Of a stretch of DNA of 64,000 bases, positions 22,074 to 29,849 are shown piece after piece (positions within the stretch are counted from its first letter, which is position 1; each line of letters opens with the position of its first letter). Location: NCBI RefSeq assembly GCF_003002955.1, contig NZ_PVTJ01000001.1:434001-498000 (forward strand), read 5' to 3'. This DNA comes from Glycomyces artemisiae. GTDB taxonomy: Bacteria > Actinomycetota > Actinomycetes > Mycobacteriales > Micromonosporaceae. Position numbers and translations under genes: made by a program. The notes below the pieces were generated by a model that was not told where the DNA came from, did no database searches, and was given only the letters and a program-made list of their open reading frames with translations.

Positions 22074-22717
22074 GAACGCAGGTACGCCAGGACCGCCTTC
22101 ACCCTGCGGTGGTGGTCGCCGTCCTCGCTGCTGAGCGCCAGCTTCGTGAAGATGTTCCTGATGTGCTTCTCGACCGCGCCGTCGGAGATGAAGAGCTTCT
22201 TGCCGATCGCCTTGTTCGAGTGGCCCTCGGCCATGAGGCCCAGGACCTCCTTCTCGCGCGGCGTCAGCGTCGCGACCGGGTCGTTCTTGCGGCGCCTGAC
22301 CATGAGCTGCGAGACCACCTCCGGGTCGAACACGGTGCCGCCCGCGGCGACCCGCTTCAGGGAGTCCATGAAGTCCTCGATGTCGATGACCCGCTCCTTG
22401 AGCAGGTACCCGACCGCGCCGCGCGCGTCCGCCAGGAGGTCGTCCGCATAGGACACCTCGACGTACTGGCTGAGGATGAGCACGGGCGCGCCCGGGGCGA
22501 TCTCCCGGGCGCGCGTGGCGGCTCTGAGGCCCTCGTCGGTGAACGACGGGGGCATGCGGACGTCGACGACCGACACGTCCGGCTTGTGCTCGGCGACGGC
22601 CTCCACGAGCGCGTCGCCGTCGCCCACTTCGGCGACGACCTCGCACCCGAACTCCTCCAGGAGCTTCACCAGCCCGGAACGGATGAGCACGGCGTCATCG
22701 GCGACCACTACACGCAC
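22070..22717 (-). CDS. LuxR/NarL-family response regulator
   Basis: This 215-residue regulator pairs with the histidine kinase encoded upstream. A receiver domain (VRVVVADDAVLIRSGL with acidic pocket, phospho-acceptor in VSVVDVRMP) precedes a C-terminal LuxR helix-turn-helix (TPREKEVLGLMAEGHSNKAIGKKLF). GTG at 22717 lies inside the kinase gene 5 bases after GGAGGT, so the two are coupled. The target genes are unknown. The DUF6069 membrane protein gene just upstream of the kinase is one candidate. Confidence 0.93.
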   Translation of the reverse strand: MRVVVADDAVLIRSGLVKLLEEFGCEVVAEVGDGDALVEAVAEHKPDVSVVDVRMPPSFTDEGLRAATRAREIAPGAPVLILSQYVEVSYADDLLADARGAVGYLLKERVIDIEDFMDSLKRVAAGGTVFDPEVVSQLMVRRRKNDPVATLTPREKEVLGLMAEGHSNKAIGKKLFISDGAVEKHIRNIFTKLALSSEDGDHHRRVKAVLAYLRS

Positions 22718-23970
22718 GGAACCTCCACGACGATCACGGTGGGACCGCCGTCGGGGGAGTCGATGGTCCACTGCCCCTCGACGGCCTTGACCCGGTCGGT
22801 GAGGCCCGAGAGCCCGTGCCCCTTCGAGACGTGCGCGCCCCCGACGCCGTTGTCGCCGACCGAGAGCACCAGCCTATCGCCCCAGTCCTCGACCGACACG
22901 GTCGCTTTGGTCGCGCGGGAGTGCTTGGCCACGTTCGTGAGGCACTCGGCGGTCACGAAGTACACGGTGCTCTCCACCGCCGCCTTGTACCGGCCGTTGA
23001 GGTCCGTCTCCAGCTCCACCGGCACGAGCGAGCGCGCCGCGAGGGCCGCGAGCGCCGCCTCCAGGCCCCGGTCGGTGAGGATCGGCGGCGCGATGCCGCG
23101 CGAGAGCGACCGCAGCTCGTCGATGGTCTCCCTGGTCTGGGCGATCGCGGCCTCCAGGGTCTCCTGGGCCGCTTCGGGGTTCGTGGCGAGCTGGCGCTTG
23201 ACGCGGGCGAGCTCCATGCCCAGGCCCACCAGGCGCTGCTGCGGGCCGTCGTGGATGTCCCGCTCGATGCGCCGCAGCGCGTCCGCCTCCGCTGAGGTCG
23301 CGGCGGCCCGGGACTCCTCCAGCTGGTCGATCCGCTCGTGCAGGCCGCTGATCGAGGTGAGCATGCCGCGGCCGATCGAGGCCTGGGCGAAAGCCAGGCC
23401 GCGGATGACCGGGACGATCGTCAGGAGCATCACCGCGGCGGCGATCCAGCACACGGCCGTCATCGCCAGGTACGAGTCGCCCCAGCCGAGCCACTCGGTG
23501 GCGTATTCGAGGCCCTGCTCCGACTCGCCGGTGGCCGCGATGATGATCCAGCCCCACGCGGGCCACGTCAGGGTCGCGAGCGTCACCGCCCACCAGACGA
23601 TCGCGATCGCGAACCCGGCGATGGCCACGGGCAGGACCGTCACGGCCCACAGGATGTTCAGCCACGACTGGCCGTCGGTGAGCGCGGTCAGGAACCGCCG
23701 CAGCGCCGACGCGTCCTCGGGCGCGCGCTTGTAGCGCGGCTTCGGGAGCTCCCGGCGCAGCACCGCGGGGAGCATCGAGCGGCCCGCGGCGGCCATGCCG
23801 CGCATCGCGAACATCGTGGCAGCGGCGATGGGCACGCCGATCCAGATGACCGCGGTGCCGACCCCGAGGAGGGTGCCGACCACGCCGATGATGAACGAGG
23901 GCAGGGCGATGAAGAACATCGACAGGAGGTATCCGGTGTCGGTGCCGAGCTGCCGGAGGGTTGTACGCAT
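22708..23970 (-). CDS. NarL-type sensor histidine kinase
   Basis: This 420-residue membrane kinase phosphorylates the response regulator downstream. It has an N-terminal sensor region with four to five helices and no large outside domain, then a HisKA_3 dimerisation domain with the phospho-acceptor in ERDIHDGPQQRLV. The C-terminal ATPase domain has VGDNGVGG and KGHGLSGL. Such LiaS/DesK-like kinases usually sense membrane or cell-wall state (family inference). The coding region ends 10 bases inside the regulator gene. Confidence 0.92.
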   Translation of the reverse strand: MRTTLRQLGTDTGYLLSMFFIALPSFIIGVVGTLLGVGTAVIWIGVPIAAATMFAMRGMAAAGRSMLPAVLRRELPKPRYKRAPEDASALRRFLTALTDGQSWLNILWAVTVLPVAIAGFAIAIVWWAVTLATLTWPAWGWIIIAATGESEQGLEYATEWLGWGDSYLAMTAVCWIAAAVMLLTIVPVIRGLAFAQASIGRGMLTSISGLHERIDQLEESRAAATSAEADALRRIERDIHDGPQQRLVGLGMELARVKRQLATNPEAAQETLEAAIAQTRETIDELRSLSRGIAPPILTDRGLEAALAALAARSLVPVELETDLNGRYKAAVESTVYFVTAECLTNVAKHSRATKATVSVEDWGDRLVLSVGDNGVGGAHVSKGHGLSGLTDRVKAVEGQWTIDSPDGGPTVIVVEVPCV

Positions 23971-24046
23971 GCGTCAACAGTAGAAAAGCGGGCCGCCCGG
24001 TACGACCCGGCGGTCCCGCTTGTTCAAGGTAGGGCCTGCCCTACCC

Positions 24047-24577
24047 TCACAGCATGCCGTCGCCCTGCGTGCGGCCCGCGCGGGTCGCGATCGCCGCGAC
24101 CGAGTTGAGCAGGCTCATGATGCACAGGCCGATGACCAGGTTGATCGCCGCCGTCGCGATCTGCGATTCCAGCTCCGCCGAGGCCGTGAACGGGATGAGC
24201 ACGCCCACCGCGATCACCAGCAGCATGATCCAGTTGAAGAACGCCATCGGCCGCGGCATCAGGAGCAGCAGCAGGTGCACGGCCGCGGTCGCCAGGATCG
24301 CGATCCCGAACGCCCCGAACGCGTAGGTGGTGGTCGTCGCGTCGCCGTACGTCCCCGCGTCGTCGGGCGACAGGATGTGGATGCCCAGCACCCCGCGCAC
24401 CAGCAGGATGCCCACGAGCGCGACGAGCGCGGCCACGACCGCCGTCCCGAAGCCGCCCGCCCACAGCTTCCCGGCGTCCACGCTCGGCCGGTCCCCCTGC
24501 TGCGGCTGGACCGGCGGGTACGGCCGCGTGGGCTGATCCTGGTAGTTCCGGTCCCAGCCGCTCTGCGGTGACGCCAT
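24047..24577 (-). CDS. DUF6069-like four-helix membrane protein
   Basis: This 176-residue protein has a Pro/Gln/Arg-rich cytoplasmic N-terminus (about 45 residues) and four membrane helices, matching what I recall of the DUF6069 family. The function is unknown. The ATG at 24577 follows GAGGAGGAG with a 4-base gap. It lies 76 bases upstream of the histidine kinase on the same strand and may be part of that stress-sensing unit or its target. The family name is less sure than the topology. Confidence 0.7.
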   Translation of the reverse strand: MASPQSGWDRNYQDQPTRPYPPVQPQQGDRPSVDAGKLWAGGFGTAVVAALVALVGILLVRGVLGIHILSPDDAGTYGDATTTTYAFGAFGIAILATAAVHLLLLLMPRPMAFFNWIMLLVIAVGVLIPFTASAELESQIATAAINLVIGLCIMSLLNSVAAIATRAGRTQGDGML

Positions 24578-24690
24578 GGCTCCTCCTCGGTCCGCTTCCG
24601 GCCTCATCGTGGCAGGTACCCGTGACGGACGTCGCGAAACCGGTGATTTCCGGCAGCTGAAAAGATCTTGGGGATGTCAGAGGCGACGCG

Positions 24691-24696
24691 TAATCT
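24691..24696 (+). promoter_or_regulatory. -10 element of the DUF503 gene, leaderless type
   Basis: TAATCT ends 6 bases before the GTG start at 24703, with no ribosome-binding site. Confidence 0.55.
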
Positions 24697-24702
24697 AGAG
24701 CG

Positions 24703-24999
24703 GTGTTCACCGGATGCGTTGAATTCGACCTCCTCCTGCCCCAGGACTCCCGCTCGCTGAAGGCCAAGCGCTCCTACGTGCGCCCGATCGTCGCCTCCCT
24801 GCGGAAGTACGAGGTCGCAGTGGCGGAGGTCCGCGACCAGGAGGTCCACGGCCGCACTACGATCGGCGTCGCCGCCGTCGCGGGGGACCACCGCCACGTC
24901 GCGGAGCTCCTCGACGCCTGCGAGCACCACGTCGCGGGCCGCCCCGAAGTGGAGCTCCTCAGCGCCAGGCGGCGCCTCTTCGGTCCCGAGGACGAATGA
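24703..24999 (+). CDS. DUF503 family protein (YlxP-like)
   Basis: The 98-residue protein matches the DUF503/YlxP family: FTGCVEFDLLLPQDSRSLKAK is the conserved start. It is encoded between infB and rbfA in most Firmicutes and actinobacteria, and its exact role in ribosome biogenesis is unsettled. Here it is split from infB by four inserted genes but still precedes rbfA. GTG start is set by the leaderless promoter. A 10-bp hairpin lies between it and rbfA. Confidence 0.85.
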   Translation: MFTGCVEFDLLLPQDSRSLKAKRSYVRPIVASLRKYEVAVAEVRDQEVHGRTTIGVAAVAGDHRHVAELLDACEHHVAGRPEVELLSARRRLFGPEDE

Positions 25000-25020
25000 G
25001 CGGCACAGGCGAGTGAGTAT

Positions 25021-25044
25021 CCGCGCCCCGACGACGGGGCGCGG
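25021..25044 (+). other. Perfect hairpin between DUF503 gene and rbfA
   Basis: A 10-bp perfect stem (25021-25030 with 25035-25044) closes on ACGA. It lacks a U tract, and it could be an attenuator or an RNA-processing site within the operon. Confidence 0.5.
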
Positions 25045-25100
25045 TCGACGAAGGCGCATCCGATCCGAGGTGCGCGCAGCAGTGGAAGGCAGGAACAGCG

Positions 25101-25550
25101 ATGGCAGACGCAGCGAAGCGGGCCCAGGTGTCCAAGCGGGTCATGGAGCTGACCGCGCAGGCGGTCCGCAAACTCAAGGACCCCCGGGTCGGCATGGTCA
25201 CCATCACCGACGCGCGCATCACCTCCGACCTGCGCGAGGCCACGGTCTTCTACACCGTCCTCGGCGACGAGGACCAGGTCAAGGCCTCCGCGGCGGGCCT
25301 GGAGCGCGCCACCGGGCACCTGCGCACCACCGTCGGCCGGGCCCTGGGGATGCGCCACACGCCGTCCCTCCAGTTCATCGCCGACACCGTCCCCGACCAG
25401 GCCAACCGCATCGAGGAGCTCCTCGCGAAGGCCGCCGCGGCCGACGCGGAGGTCCACAAGATCGCCGAAGGCGCCGCCTACGCGGGCGACGCCAACCCCT
25501 ATATCGAGAAGGACGAGCCGGAGGACGAGGCCGAAGAGCCCGGCCGGTGA
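25101..25550 (+). CDS. rbfA: Ribosome-binding factor A
   Basis: RbfA is a KH-fold factor for late 30S maturation and cold adaptation. The 149-residue product shows RVMELTAQAVRKLKDPRVG, the family helix, followed by MVTITDARITSDLREATVFYTVLGD and FIADTVPDQANRIEELL. The C-terminal tail is acidic. Its last bases GTGA start the MATE transporter gene. In mycobacteria a DHH-family phosphodiesterase gene stands between rbfA and the MATE gene; here it is missing. Confidence 0.93.
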   Translation: MADAAKRAQVSKRVMELTAQAVRKLKDPRVGMVTITDARITSDLREATVFYTVLGDEDQVKASAAGLERATGHLRTTVGRALGMRHTPSLQFIADTVPDQANRIEELLAKAAAADAEVHKIAEGAAYAGDANPYIEKDEPEDEAEEPGR

Positions 25551-26884
25551 CCGCCCCCACCCCCGCCGACCCGGCCGCGGCCCCGCCGCGGCCGGCCTCC
25601 TACCGGACGATCGCCTCCCTCGCGATCCCGGCCCTCGTCGTCCTCGCCGCCGAACCGATCTACCTCCTCATCGACACCGCCGTGGTCGGCCACCTCGGCG
25701 CCGTCCCGCTCGCCGGGCTCGCGCTCGGCGGCGTCATCATGGGCCTCGCGCCGCTCATCGGCGCCGTCCTCGCCTACGGCACCACCGCCCGCGCGGCCCG
25801 CCGCTACGGCGCCGACGACCGCCCCGGCGCCGTCGCCGAAGGCGTCCAGGGGACCTGGATCGCGCTGGCCGCGGGCCTGCTCATGATCGCCGCGATCGAG
25901 GTCTTCGCGGGCCCGCTCGCGCGCCTCATGGGCGACGACCCGGCCGTGGAGGCCGCCGCGGCCGAATGGCTGCGCGTCGCGATCCTCGGCGCCCCGTTCC
26001 TCCTCGTCGCCGGGGCCGGGCAGGGCTGGATGCGCGCCGTCCAGGACACCCGCCGCCCCATGTGGTTCGTGACGGTCTCGTTCCTCCTCTCGGCCGCGCT
26101 CGCCCCGGTCCTCGTCTACCCGGTCGGGCTCGGCCTCGTCGGCTCGGCGTGGGCGAACGCCGTCGCGCAGGCCATCTCCGGCACGCTGTTCCTCCTCGCG
26201 CTGCGCCGCGAAGGGGTGAGCCTGCGCGTCGACTGGCCGCTGATGACCAAGCAGCTCACCGCGAACGGCGACCTCATCATCCGCGGCGCCGCGTTCCAGG
26301 TGAGCTCCTTCTCGGCCGCGGCCGTGGCCGCCCGCGTCGGCACCGCCGCGCTCGGCGCGCACCAGATCGGCATGCAGCTGTGGTTCTTCGCGGCGCTCGC
26401 CCTCGACGCGGTCGCCATCGCCGCCCAGGCCCTCATCGGCGCCGACCTCGGCGCGGGCCGCCCCGAGACCGCGCGGGCCTCCGCGAAGCGCATCACGATC
26501 GTCGGCGTCGGCTACGGCACGCTGTTCCTCGTGGTGATCCTCGTGCTCGTCCCGGTCCTGCCGGGCCTGTTCACTTCCGATGCGGCCGTTCGGGACCAGC
26601 TCGGGAGCGTGTGGCCGTGGCTGGTGCTCCTGCTGCCCGTGGCAGGCGTCGTGTTCGCGCTCGACGGGGTCCTCATCGGCGCGGGGGACCTGCGGTTCCT
26701 GCGGAACATGACGGTGGCCTCGATCGCGAGCGGCCTGCCGTTCATGTGGCTCACGCCGGTGTTCGACTGGGGCCTCGCGGGCATCTGGGGCGGCATCGCC
26801 GTCTACATGCTCGTGCGGCTCGGACTCATCCTGTGGCGCTTGCGATCCGGTGACTGGGCCGTCACCGGCGCTGAGCGGGCCTGA
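25547..26884 (+). CDS. MATE-family efflux transporter (DinF type)
   Basis: This 445-residue inner-membrane antiporter has twelve helices arranged as two repeats. MATE signatures are PIYLLIDTAVVGHLG near the start and QALIGADLGAGRPETA in the second half. DinF-type members export cationic drugs, bile salts or oxidised compounds. The GTG at 25547 overlaps the rbfA stop by four bases (GTGA), implying coupling to a ribosome assembly gene, an arrangement also known from other actinobacteria. Confidence 0.9.
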   Translation: MTAPTPADPAAAPPRPASYRTIASLAIPALVVLAAEPIYLLIDTAVVGHLGAVPLAGLALGGVIMGLAPLIGAVLAYGTTARAARRYGADDRPGAVAEGVQGTWIALAAGLLMIAAIEVFAGPLARLMGDDPAVEAAAAEWLRVAILGAPFLLVAGAGQGWMRAVQDTRRPMWFVTVSFLLSAALAPVLVYPVGLGLVGSAWANAVAQAISGTLFLLALRREGVSLRVDWPLMTKQLTANGDLIIRGAAFQVSSFSAAAVAARVGTAALGAHQIGMQLWFFAALALDAVAIAAQALIGADLGAGRPETARASAKRITIVGVGYGTLFLVVILVLVPVLPGLFTSDAAVRDQLGSVWPWLVLLLPVAGVVFALDGVLIGAGDLRFLRNMTVASIASGLPFMWLTPVFDWGLAGIWGGIAVYMLVRLGLILWRLRSGDWAVTGAERA

Positions 26885-26895
26885 CAAAACCTGTC

Positions 26896-26906
26896 TCACA
26901 ATGTGA
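26896..26906. promoter_or_regulatory. Short palindrome upstream of the 37-residue ORF
   Basis: TCACA-A-TGTGA is a perfect 5-bp inverted repeat, 44 bases before the small ORF. It has the look of an operator but no regulator can be assigned. Confidence 0.35.
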
Positions 26907-26950
26907 ATTCGACGTAGTGAGGCGCCTGAACCTCCGTTAAGGTTTCCAGG

Positions 26951-27064
26951 ATGAAGACCGACTCATCACCTCGTCGCAGGCGCCGCGTCCGTCCCAATAA
27001 TTGGGATGAAGAGAAGGCGGAGGCGCTGCGCGCCCTCCAGGAATCGCTCGACCGCCACCAGTAG
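26951..27064 (+). CDS. Possible 37-residue charged small protein
   Basis: The ATG at 26951 opens a 38-codon frame ending in TAG at 27062-27064. The product begins with a basic Arg cluster (PRRRRRVRPNN) and continues as an amphipathic acidic helix (WDEEKAEALRALQESLDRHQ). The codons use G/C strongly at third positions in the helix half. AAGG lies 9 bases upstream, or TTAAGG there could serve as a -10. It sits in the gap between the MATE gene and truB. A basic-then-helical small protein in a translation cluster may bind RNA or the ribosome, which is only inference. Confidence 0.5.
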   Translation: MKTDSSPRRRRRVRPNNWDEEKAEALRALQESLDRHQ

Positions 27065-27101
27065 CGCACCCCGCGCGGGCGGCCGGTTAGCCTCTACGAC
27101 C

Positions 27102-28013
27102 GTGACCGCAGCGCAGAACGGCCCGCAGCCGGGCCTCATCGTCGTCGACAAGCCCCAGGGCATCACCTCCCACGGGGTCGTGGCCCGCATGCGCCGCATC
27201 TGCGGCACGCGGAAGGTGGGCCACGGCGGCACGCTGGACCCGATGGCCACGGGCGTGCTGATCGTCGCCGTCGGCAAGGCCACGAAGCTGCTGACCTACG
27301 TGTCCGGCCTCGACAAGTCCTATGCTGCGACGATCCGCCTCGGCCGGTCCACGGTGACCGACGACGCCGAAGGCGAGGCCACCGCGACCGCCGATGCCTC
27401 TGCCGTCGCCGATGAGGCGATCCGCGCCGGGCTTGCGGCGATGACCGGCGAGATCGACCAGGTCCCGAGCGCGGTGAGCGCCGTGAAGATCGACGGGCAG
27501 CGCGCGTACAAGCGGGTCCGCGACGGCGAGGCCGTCGAGCTGAAGCCCCGCCGCGTGACGATCGCCGCGATCGAGGTCCTGGCGATCCGCCGCGAAGGCA
27601 GTTTTGTGGACGTCGACGTCGACGTCTCCTGCTCCTCAGGCACCTACATCCGCGCCATCGCGCGCGACCTCGGCGCGGCACTCGACGTCGGCGGCCACCT
27701 GACCGCCCTGCGCCGCACCAGGATCGGCGGCTTCGGCCTCGACACCGCCGCCACCTTGGAGACCCTCGCCGAACGATCCGACGCGGGCGACCCGCTCGGC
27801 ACCCTCACAATGGGCGACGCCGCCGCCCGCCTCATGCCCACCCGCACCGCGACCGATGCGGAGGCGAAGGCCCTCTCCTACGGCAAACCCCTCGCGGCGG
27901 CCGGCATCGAGGGCCGCTACGCCGTCCTCGACGCAGGCGGCGACCTCCTCGCCGTCATGACCGAACACGGCGACACGGCAAAACCCGAGACGGTGTTCGC
28001 GGCAGCGAACTGA
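27102..28013 (+). CDS. truB: tRNA pseudouridine(55) synthase
   Basis: TruB makes pseudouridine 55 in the T-loop of tRNAs. The 303-residue product has the family motifs LIVVDKPQGITSHGVV, KVGHGGTLDPMATGVL (catalytic Asp in GGTLDP) and the C-terminal RNA-binding region. GTG at 27102 matches the family start. TAGCCT (27088-27093) lies 8 bases upstream and no ribosome-binding site is visible, so the transcript may be leaderless. It closes the rimP-truB cluster and converges on the AraC regulator gene. Confidence 0.95.
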   Translation: MTAAQNGPQPGLIVVDKPQGITSHGVVARMRRICGTRKVGHGGTLDPMATGVLIVAVGKATKLLTYVSGLDKSYAATIRLGRSTVTDDAEGEATATADASAVADEAIRAGLAAMTGEIDQVPSAVSAVKIDGQRAYKRVRDGEAVELKPRRVTIAAIEVLAIRREGSFVDVDVDVSCSSGTYIRAIARDLGAALDVGGHLTALRRTRIGGFGLDTAATLETLAERSDAGDPLGTLTMGDAAARLMPTRTATDAEAKALSYGKPLAAAGIEGRYAVLDAGGDLLAVMTEHGDTAKPETVFAAAN

Positions 28014-28117
28014 AGGCGGAGCGCCGCGGCCTCCTAGCCGGACTGTCGGACCCCGCTGGCACCCTTGCAGACCGGGGGCCCAACCCCAGCGGTGTGGCGG
28101 GGCTGTCGGGTGCCCGG

Positions 28118-29023
28118 CTATCGCGGTGCGAGGATCTCGCTTCTGAAGGCGATCGGAGTGGTGCCGGTGCGCTGGGCGAAGAACTTGTTGAAGTTCGTGG
28201 CCGAGGAGAAGCCGAGGCGTTCGCCGATCCGCGCCGCCGGGATCGTGGAGCACGCGAGCATCCGCTTGGCCTCCAAGACGACCCGGCGGTCGATGAACTC
28301 CTTCGCGGGCATGCCAACCGCGGCGATCGTCGCGCGGGACAGCGTCCTGGGGGAGCACGCCAGGGCCTCGGCGTAGTCGTTCAGGGTCCGGGTGTTCGCG
28401 AAGTCGCGTTCGACCGCGTCGCGGAACGACAGGTACACCTCGCCCTGCTCGGTCCCGGGCGAGGCGCTCGGGAGGCTCGCCACGCGCAGCACCAGGACCG
28501 CGAGCAGGTGCCGGAGCACCTGCCGCCGCGTGTCCGGGGCGAGGCGGTCGGCCGAGTGCTCCCATTGGAGCTGCGTGGTCGCCGCGCGCAGCAGCGCGTG
28601 GTCGTCCGCCGCGGGGACGCGGAGCACCGGCGCGTGCGGGTCGTCGGCGCAGACGCCGATCGCGGTGTCGGGGTCGAGGAACCCGGTCGCGAAGCGGATG
28701 ACCGTGCCTTCGGCGCGGTCGAGCGCGCCCCAGCGCTGCACCTGGCCGGGCCGGGCCCAGAGCCACTGTCCGGGCGCGACGGCGTGCTCCCGGAAGTCCA
28801 CCGAATGGCGAAGGGCCCCGGAGGAGAGCGTGACGAGGCAGTGCCGGTCGGGCCGGAACGGCCGCGTGGGCGCCCCGCCCGCGCGCAGGCGCGCGAGGGT
28901 GAGGATCTCGAACGACGGGGCCGGAGCGGTGCCGAACGGTTCGGCGACGAGCGCGGCGGGGCGCTCGTCGGCGCCCTCCCAGAACCGGCCCGTTATGTCA
29001 TCTTGTCGCGTATTCACCAGCAT
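28118..29023 (-). CDS. AraC-family transcriptional regulator
   Basis: This 301-residue protein has an N-terminal cupin-like sensor part of about 190 residues. Two C-terminal AraC helix-turn-helices follow (LNDYAEALACSPRTLSRAT and ARIGERLGFSSATNFNKFF). Such proteins usually activate adjacent genes after binding a small molecule. It is divergent from the mycothiol-nitroreductase-like gene, 115 bases apart, and may control it. I chose the ATG at 29023 because it suits the family length; no clear ribosome-binding site exists, so the start is uncertain. Confidence 0.87.
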   Translation of the reverse strand: MLVNTRQDDITGRFWEGADERPAALVAEPFGTAPAPSFEILTLARLRAGGAPTRPFRPDRHCLVTLSSGALRHSVDFREHAVAPGQWLWARPGQVQRWGALDRAEGTVIRFATGFLDPDTAIGVCADDPHAPVLRVPAADDHALLRAATTQLQWEHSADRLAPDTRRQVLRHLLAVLVLRVASLPSASPGTEQGEVYLSFRDAVERDFANTRTLNDYAEALACSPRTLSRATIAAVGMPAKEFIDRRVVLEAKRMLACSTIPAARIGERLGFSSATNFNKFFAQRTGTTPIAFRSEILAPR

Positions 29024-29113
29024 CAGCGGCAAGTTTATCCTTTTAATCCGGATTGCGCGGTGGGTTCCGATCATGCGACCGAGCCCCTGAGAGCTAGACC
29101 GCCTGGGAACTAG

Positions 29114-29132
29114 TTCAAATTGAAAGTACTCT
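29114..29132 (+). promoter_or_regulatory. Leaderless -10 and adjacent palindrome of the nitroreductase-like gene
   Basis: TACTCT (29127-29132) ends 6 bases before the ATG at 29139. The perfect palindrome TTCAA-A-TTGAA (29114-29124) lies in the spacer upstream of it, where a repressor would block the promoter. Confidence 0.5.
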
Positions 29133-29138
29133 AGTCGC

Positions 29139-29786
29139 ATGACACAACCCAAGACCGTCGACTTCTGGTTCGATCCCGCGTGCCCCTGGGCCTGGATGAC
29201 CTCCCGCTGGATCATCGAGGCGTCGAAGCTGCGCGACCTGGACGTGCGCTGGAACGTCATGAGCCTGTACGTGCTCAACGAGCCCAAGCTCGACGAGCTC
29301 CCCGAGCAGTACCGCGCGTTCATGCCCGGGACACTCCCGGCCGTGCGCGTCGCCACCGCCGTCGCCGAGCAGTACGACAACGAGACCCTCGGCCGCCTCT
29401 ACACCGCCCTCGGGAACCGCATCCACCTCCGCAAGGACAAGGACCCCGAGAGCTACATCCCGTCCGCGCTCGACGCCGTCGGCCTCCCCGCCGACCTCGC
29501 CGCCGCCGCGAAGACCGACGAGTGGGACGAGGCCCTGCGCGCCTCGCACCAGCGCGGCATCGGCCTGGTCGGCACCGACGTCGGCACCCCCGTGGTCGCC
29601 GTCGAGAACGACGAGGGCGTCAAGGTCGGCCTGTTCGGCCCGGTCGTGACCCCGGCCCCGCAGGGCGAGGCCGCCGCGAAGCTGTGGGACGGCGTCTACG
29701 CCGTGACCACCACGCCGGGCTTCTACGAGCTCAAGCGCTCGCGCACCGACGGCCCGAACTTCGACAACCTCGTCGACGACCTCTAG
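29139..29786 (+). CDS. DsbA-family mycothiol-dependent nitroreductase-like protein
   Basis: This 215-residue thioredoxin-fold protein resembles Rv2466c of M. tuberculosis, a mycothiol-dependent reductase that activates nitro prodrugs and responds to oxidative stress. The active-site region is DFWFDPACPWAW near the N-terminus, with a single Cys followed by Pro-Trp, so CPW replaces the two-Cys CxxC of true DsbA, as in Rv2466c (CPWCW there, from memory). The protein is cytoplasmic, with no signal peptide. Mycothiol use is an inference from the family and organism group. A perfect palindromic terminator follows. Confidence 0.85.
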   Translation: MTQPKTVDFWFDPACPWAWMTSRWIIEASKLRDLDVRWNVMSLYVLNEPKLDELPEQYRAFMPGTLPAVRVATAVAEQYDNETLGRLYTALGNRIHLRKDKDPESYIPSALDAVGLPADLAAAAKTDEWDEALRASHQRGIGLVGTDVGTPVVAVENDEGVKVGLFGPVVTPAPQGEAAAKLWDGVYAVTTTPGFYELKRSRTDGPNFDNLVDDL

Positions 29787-29804
29787 CGCCTACGAGCGCA
29801 TACG

Positions 29805-29840
29805 GGAAGGCCCGCAACGCGATCGCGTTGCGGGCCTTCC
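29805..29840. terminator. Perfect 36-bp palindrome, bidirectional terminator
   Basis: The whole segment is self-complementary without a mismatch; a hairpin would have up to 16 paired bases around a GATC centre. It sits between two convergent genes, 18 bases after one stop and 9 bases after the other, so it can serve both. Confidence 0.85.
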
Positions 29841-29849
29841 TCTCTCGTC

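Noticed and set aside
27006-27101. truB starting at 27006
   Set aside because: That frame overlaps the small ORF and gives a basic run unlike TruB; the conserved part starts directly after the GTG at 27102.
28014-28117. A regulatory RNA between truB and the AraC gene
   Set aside because: Only partial GC pairings (CCCCGC with GCGGGG) are present, enough for a weak terminator of convergent genes.
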